From contig CABSEO010000008.1 of assembly GCA_902476665.1 (NCBI GenBank), positions 1 to 17,176 on the forward strand: 17,176 nucleotides of DNA. The letters run 5' to 3'. Below are positions 14,722-17,176 of this stretch, piece by piece (the first letter of the stretch is position 1; the number at the start of each line of letters is the position of its first letter). Both the position numbers and the translations under genes were made by a program. Origin of the DNA: an uncultured Emergencia sp. Lineage in GTDB: Bacteria; Bacillota; Clostridia; Peptostreptococcales; Anaerovoracaceae. The notes beneath the pieces are model-generated. The model searched no databases. It was not told the origin of the DNA and saw only the letters and a program-made list of their open reading frames with translations.

Positions 14722-15822
14722 CTAGTCCTCCATATATCCGTTTCCGTCTTTGTCATACCGGATTTTGCCGGTATTCTTATACTTGTTCAGAGTTCTTTCC
14801 ACCCGCTGGTTGGTATTCTTCTGCTTTTCGTAAATCTTCTGCTCATAAGGGGTCAGGTTGTGCACATCCTTGATATGCTTTCGCACTGGTTTCGGCACTA
14901 CAGCAAGATACAACAGTGGAGACACCACAAAAATATCCACAAGGAACCAGCCAAAAAGGGAAAGAATCCAGGAAGCTGTGCTCTCAAATCGTCCATATCC
15001 AAGTCCCAGAATCACACAGAATCCCAGAACAGTGATAAAAAACGGGATGTACAGCGTCTCCATTTTTCGGATTCCCTTTGTCAGTTCTTCGTCAAACCAC
15101 TGGTTCTTCAGGCTTTTGAACAGGTATTTCGCTCCGCGGAACTGAGTATTTGCCAGATAGACACAGGCCTTAAAGTCATCAAAAGTGGCTTTTTCCGCAG
15201 GGATCATCTCCGGACCTGTCGAACCGTCATCACAATAGAAGATCCTTGCATGAATCAAAGTGCCTTCTCCCATTAAGGAAAACTCCGCCTTGTCTCCTTT
15301 TTCAAATTCTGCAACAAACTGTTCACCCTGAGACAACAGAATCGTCTGTCCCCCGATTGTCACTGTGGCATATCCTTCTTTACAAAATAGGGCTGCAGTA
15401 TGAAAGTCGTATCCTTCCCAGTCCGTTTCTGTGATGGTCCGGCTTTGCTGACCTGCTTCTATGACATCCAGATAGCCTTTGTTTCCTTTTGCAACCATCA
15501 GATTGTAATCTATGATCTTTCCAAAGCTCTTTGTCGTATAGGCCCCGTCAAAACGGTCCTGTTCCAGAGGAGCAAGCCTTGCCACACGAACATCCTGATG
15601 AGCCAGCACCACATTTCCATCCAGCACCATAAGAACCCGATCATAATCAGGCAGCTTTGAAAAGGTGGTTTCCTCCAGATCGCAGGACGCAGAGCTCAGT
15701 CGCCAGATAAAATTCCTTTCCAGATACTTTGCCTCCTTTGGAAAAATGGCAAGTTGCGTTGTAACCCCACCGGTCCACTTTGACTGGATAAAATCTGTCT
15801 CATGAAAAATTCTGTATTCCAT
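14722..15822 (-). CDS. HutD-domain protein with C-terminal membrane segment
   Basis: 366 residues. Residues 1 to about 195 are a HutD/Ves-type bicupin: KWTGGVTTQLAIFP (15-28), NFIWRLSSA (37-45), FSKLPDYDRVLMVLDG (54-69). HutD proteins are about 190 residues and are associated with histidine use in some bacteria; their exact role is unsettled. Here the domain is followed by a linker, two hydrophobic segments (about 257-277 and 283-310) and a charged tail (KQKNTNQRVERTLNKYKN), so the protein is probably membrane-attached. Start at 15822 follows an AGGGGGAAG ribosome binding site. A TTGTCC-17-TATAAT promoter drives it, abutting a divergent promoter. No histidine-degradation genes are seen in the window, so the family name does not prove that role. 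Confidence 0.8.
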   Translation of the reverse strand: MEYRIFHETDFIQSKWTGGVTTQLAIFPKEAKYLERNFIWRLSSASCDLEETTFSKLPDYDRVLMVLDGNVVLAHQDVRVARLAPLEQDRFDGAYTTKSFGKIIDYNLMVAKGNKGYLDVIEAGQQSRTITETDWEGYDFHTAALFCKEGYATVTIGGQTILLSQGEQFVAEFEKGDKAEFSLMGEGTLIHARIFYCDDGSTGPEMIPAEKATFDDFKACVYLANTQFRGAKYLFKSLKNQWFDEELTKGIRKMETLYIPFFITVLGFCVILGLGYGRFESTASWILSLFGWFLVDIFVVSPLLYLAVVPKPVRKHIKDVHNLTPYEQKIYEKQKNTNQRVERTLNKYKNTGKIRYDKDGNGYMED

Positions 15823-15865
15823 AGTCTTCCCCCTATTCTGCTGAGACTACCTTAAGATATTCTTA

Positions 15866-15894
15866 ATTATAAACCACTTTCCTTGATCGGACAA
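15866..15894 (-). promoter_or_regulatory. Promoter of the HutD-domain gene
   Basis: Minus strand: TTGTCC (15889-15894), a 17-base spacer and TATAAT (15866-15871). Its -35 box directly touches that of the divergent plus-strand promoter. Confidence 0.75.
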
Positions 15895-15911
15895 CCTGTT
15901 TATAGTATAAT
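15883..15911 (+). promoter_or_regulatory. Promoter of the acyltransferase-like gene
   Basis: Plus strand: TTGATC (15883-15888), a 17-base spacer and TATAAT (15906-15911). It overlaps the divergent HutD promoter, so the two probably compete for RNA polymerase or share a regulator. Confidence 0.75.
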
Positions 15912-15947
15912 GCAGATTGAGATCATGCGATTGGAGATTAATTAGAA

Positions 15948-16820
15948 ATGAACAGAGCTGACGGTTACAGACTGAAAAACTGCGACCCATTTTACGAAAT
16001 TATTCCTTACATCATGCCTAAACGGTATGATGCAGTCAACTATATCGACCTGGAACTGGATCTTGAAGCCATGCACAGCTATATTAACCGCTGTCGTCAG
16101 AAAGGGATTAAGATGGATCACATGAGTGTCATCATCGCCGCCTATCTTAGGCTGGTATCTCAGAATCCTAACCTGAACCGCTTTATATGCAACAGACGGA
16201 TTTATGCTAGGAATCACTTCTGTGTTTCGTTCACCACATTAAAATCCAACAATACAGAAGAAACTGTCAGTAAGGTTTATTTTAACCTTGACGACGATAT
16301 TTTCGAGGTGAACAGGAAGATCACTGAAACCATCGAGTCCAACAGAAAAGCCGGCGTAAACAATGCCATGGACAAACTGCTTCGCAGTGTAATGAAAGCC
16401 TCCACTCTGGTAGGCGGTGTAGTAGGTCTTCTGAAATGGTGGGACAGACATTTTTCCCTGCCTTTCAGCGTGATAGACGGAAGTCCGTTTCACACATCAC
16501 TTTTTATCACCAATCTGGCTTCCATACGATTAAAGGCAGTGTATCATCATATTTATGACTTTGGTACTACAGGTATTTTTATTGCCATCGGACAGCCCGA
16601 AAAACGACTGGTCAAGGTTGGTGAAGTAGTAGAAGAAAAACGCGTCCTGCCGATAAAAGTTTCCGCCGACGACAGAGTAGAATCGGGCTACTATTATGCC
16701 CGCTGTTTCAGGGAATTTAAGAGATATGTAAGCCGTCCTGAAATTCTGGAGGAAAAACCGGAACAGATCGTCCGCGATCCAAATGCTCCGAAAAAAAATA
16801 CAAAGTTTATTGTAAAATAA
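15948..16820 (+). CDS. 2-oxoacid dehydrogenase E2/CAT-fold acyltransferase-like protein lacking the catalytic His
   Basis: 290 residues matching the catalytic-domain fold of dihydrolipoamide acyltransferases and chloramphenicol acetyltransferase, without lipoyl or E3-binding domains. The N-terminal RADGYRLKNCDPFYEIIPYIM and the stretch YDFGTTGIFIAIGQPEK (203-219) are the recognisable parts. In true E2/CAT enzymes the end carries HRxxDG; here the aligned stretch is DDRVESG (241-247), with Asp for the catalytic His and Ser for Asp. It is therefore unlikely to use the usual acyl-transfer mechanism, and the role is unknown. Transcribed from a strong promoter divergent from the HutD gene; the C_GCAxxG_C_C gene starts 11 bases later and is probably in the same operon. 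Confidence 0.75.
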   Translation: MNRADGYRLKNCDPFYEIIPYIMPKRYDAVNYIDLELDLEAMHSYINRCRQKGIKMDHMSVIIAAYLRLVSQNPNLNRFICNRRIYARNHFCVSFTTLKSNNTEETVSKVYFNLDDDIFEVNRKITETIESNRKAGVNNAMDKLLRSVMKASTLVGGVVGLLKWWDRHFSLPFSVIDGSPFHTSLFITNLASIRLKAVYHHIYDFGTTGIFIAIGQPEKRLVKVGEVVEEKRVLPIKVSADDRVESGYYYARCFREFKRYVSRPEILEEKPEQIVRDPNAPKKNTKFIVK

Positions 16821-16831
16821 GAGGTGTAATC

Positions 16832-17176
16832 ATGGACAGAAAAGAACTGGCAGTAAAACTGCATCATGAAAAATTTAACTGTGCTCAGGCTGTATCCTGC
16901 GCTTTCTGCAACGTTATGGGCTATGATCCTGTAACCATATTCAAGCTGGCCGAAGCCTTCGGCAGAGGAATGGGCGCGGAAAACACCTGCGGCGCCGTAT
17001 CTGCCATGGCCATGGTCATTGGTATGAAGGAGTCCGATGGCAATTTAGATGATCCGAAAACCAAATTCCACTGTTACAAGTTAATGGATCAGGCTACAAA
17101 AAGATTTCTTGAGAAGAACGGTTCCATTGTCTGCAGCGAGTTGAAACATACAGACGGCGATCCCGTACAGCAAATC
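16832..17176 (+). CDS. C_GCAxxG_C_C family protein (partial, runs off the right edge)
   Basis: 115 codons are visible from ATG 16832, preceded by GAGGTG at 16821-16826. The spaced cysteines are those of the redox-active-looking C_GCAxxG_C_C family: FNCAQAVSC (C17, C23), NTCGAVSAM (C53), FHCYKL and IVCSEL. These proteins are small and common in anaerobes, with a metal or disulfide role suspected but not established. Follows the acyltransferase-like gene by 11 bases, suggesting co-expression. Confidence 0.88.
   Translation, partial: MDRKELAVKLHHEKFNCAQAVSCAFCNVMGYDPVTIFKLAEAFGRGMGAENTCGAVSAMAMVIGMKESDGNLDDPKTKFHCYKLMDQATKRFLEKNGSIVCSELKHTDGDPVQQI

Noticed and set aside
1..17176. CRISPR array, tRNA, rRNA or insertion sequence
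   Set aside because: No regularly spaced repeats, cloverleaf sequence, rRNA blocks or transposase were seen. The recombinase at 5557-6407 is tied to the local inverted repeats, with no prophage or integrative-element genes around it.

Overview
The window looks like chromosome from a low-to-moderate GC anaerobic Firmicute (class Clostridia, probably gut-associated). The signs are AGGAGG-type ribosome binding sites, sigma-A promoters with 17-bp spacers, an LPXTG-type surface protein with Cna-B repeats, a C_GCAxxG_C_C family protein and a clostridial-type tyrosine recombinase. The genus cannot be fixed from the sequence alone.

Layout. 1-1814 (minus): a MarR regulator followed by an ABC exporter gene that is frameshifted and runs off the left edge. 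The same 14-bp palindrome lies in front of both. 1929-6407 (minus): the most interesting region. A 1035-residue sortase-anchored VWA/Cna-B adhesin is preceded by a 310-bp element (5218-5527) bounded by identical 23-bp inverted repeats. Inside it is a good sigma-A promoter that in this copy points away from the adhesin. Next to it is a tyrosine recombinase gene whose reading frame is broken by one base at an A7 tract. I read this as a phase-variable (invertible) promoter switch captured in the OFF orientation, with terminators on both strands of the element. 6533-7529 (plus): a divergent cation-diffusion-facilitator-like membrane protein with its own promoter.

7702-11100 (minus): a decayed RHS/YD-repeat polymorphic-toxin locus. 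It holds a 5'-truncated, frameshifted RHS core with an AT-rich C-terminal tip, a second orphan tip, a small two-helix membrane protein that may be an immunity protein, a short RHS relic, and two tandem paralogous small genes, one carrying compensating frameshifts. 11538-14595 (plus): a frameshifted threonine-aldolase-like PLP enzyme, then an exported 5'-nucleotidase-type metallophosphoesterase. 14602-14675: a terminator shared by converging genes. 14722-17176: a HutD-domain protein fused to a membrane tail (minus), transcribed divergently from an acyltransferase-like protein lacking the catalytic His, which is followed by a C_GCAxxG_C_C protein cut by the right edge.

Several genes carry frameshifts (about 441, 5830, 7820-7970, 10920-11045 and 11690). 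Some lie in homopolymers and could be sequencing errors; others are larger deletions. This limits claims that any one of these genes is truly dead.
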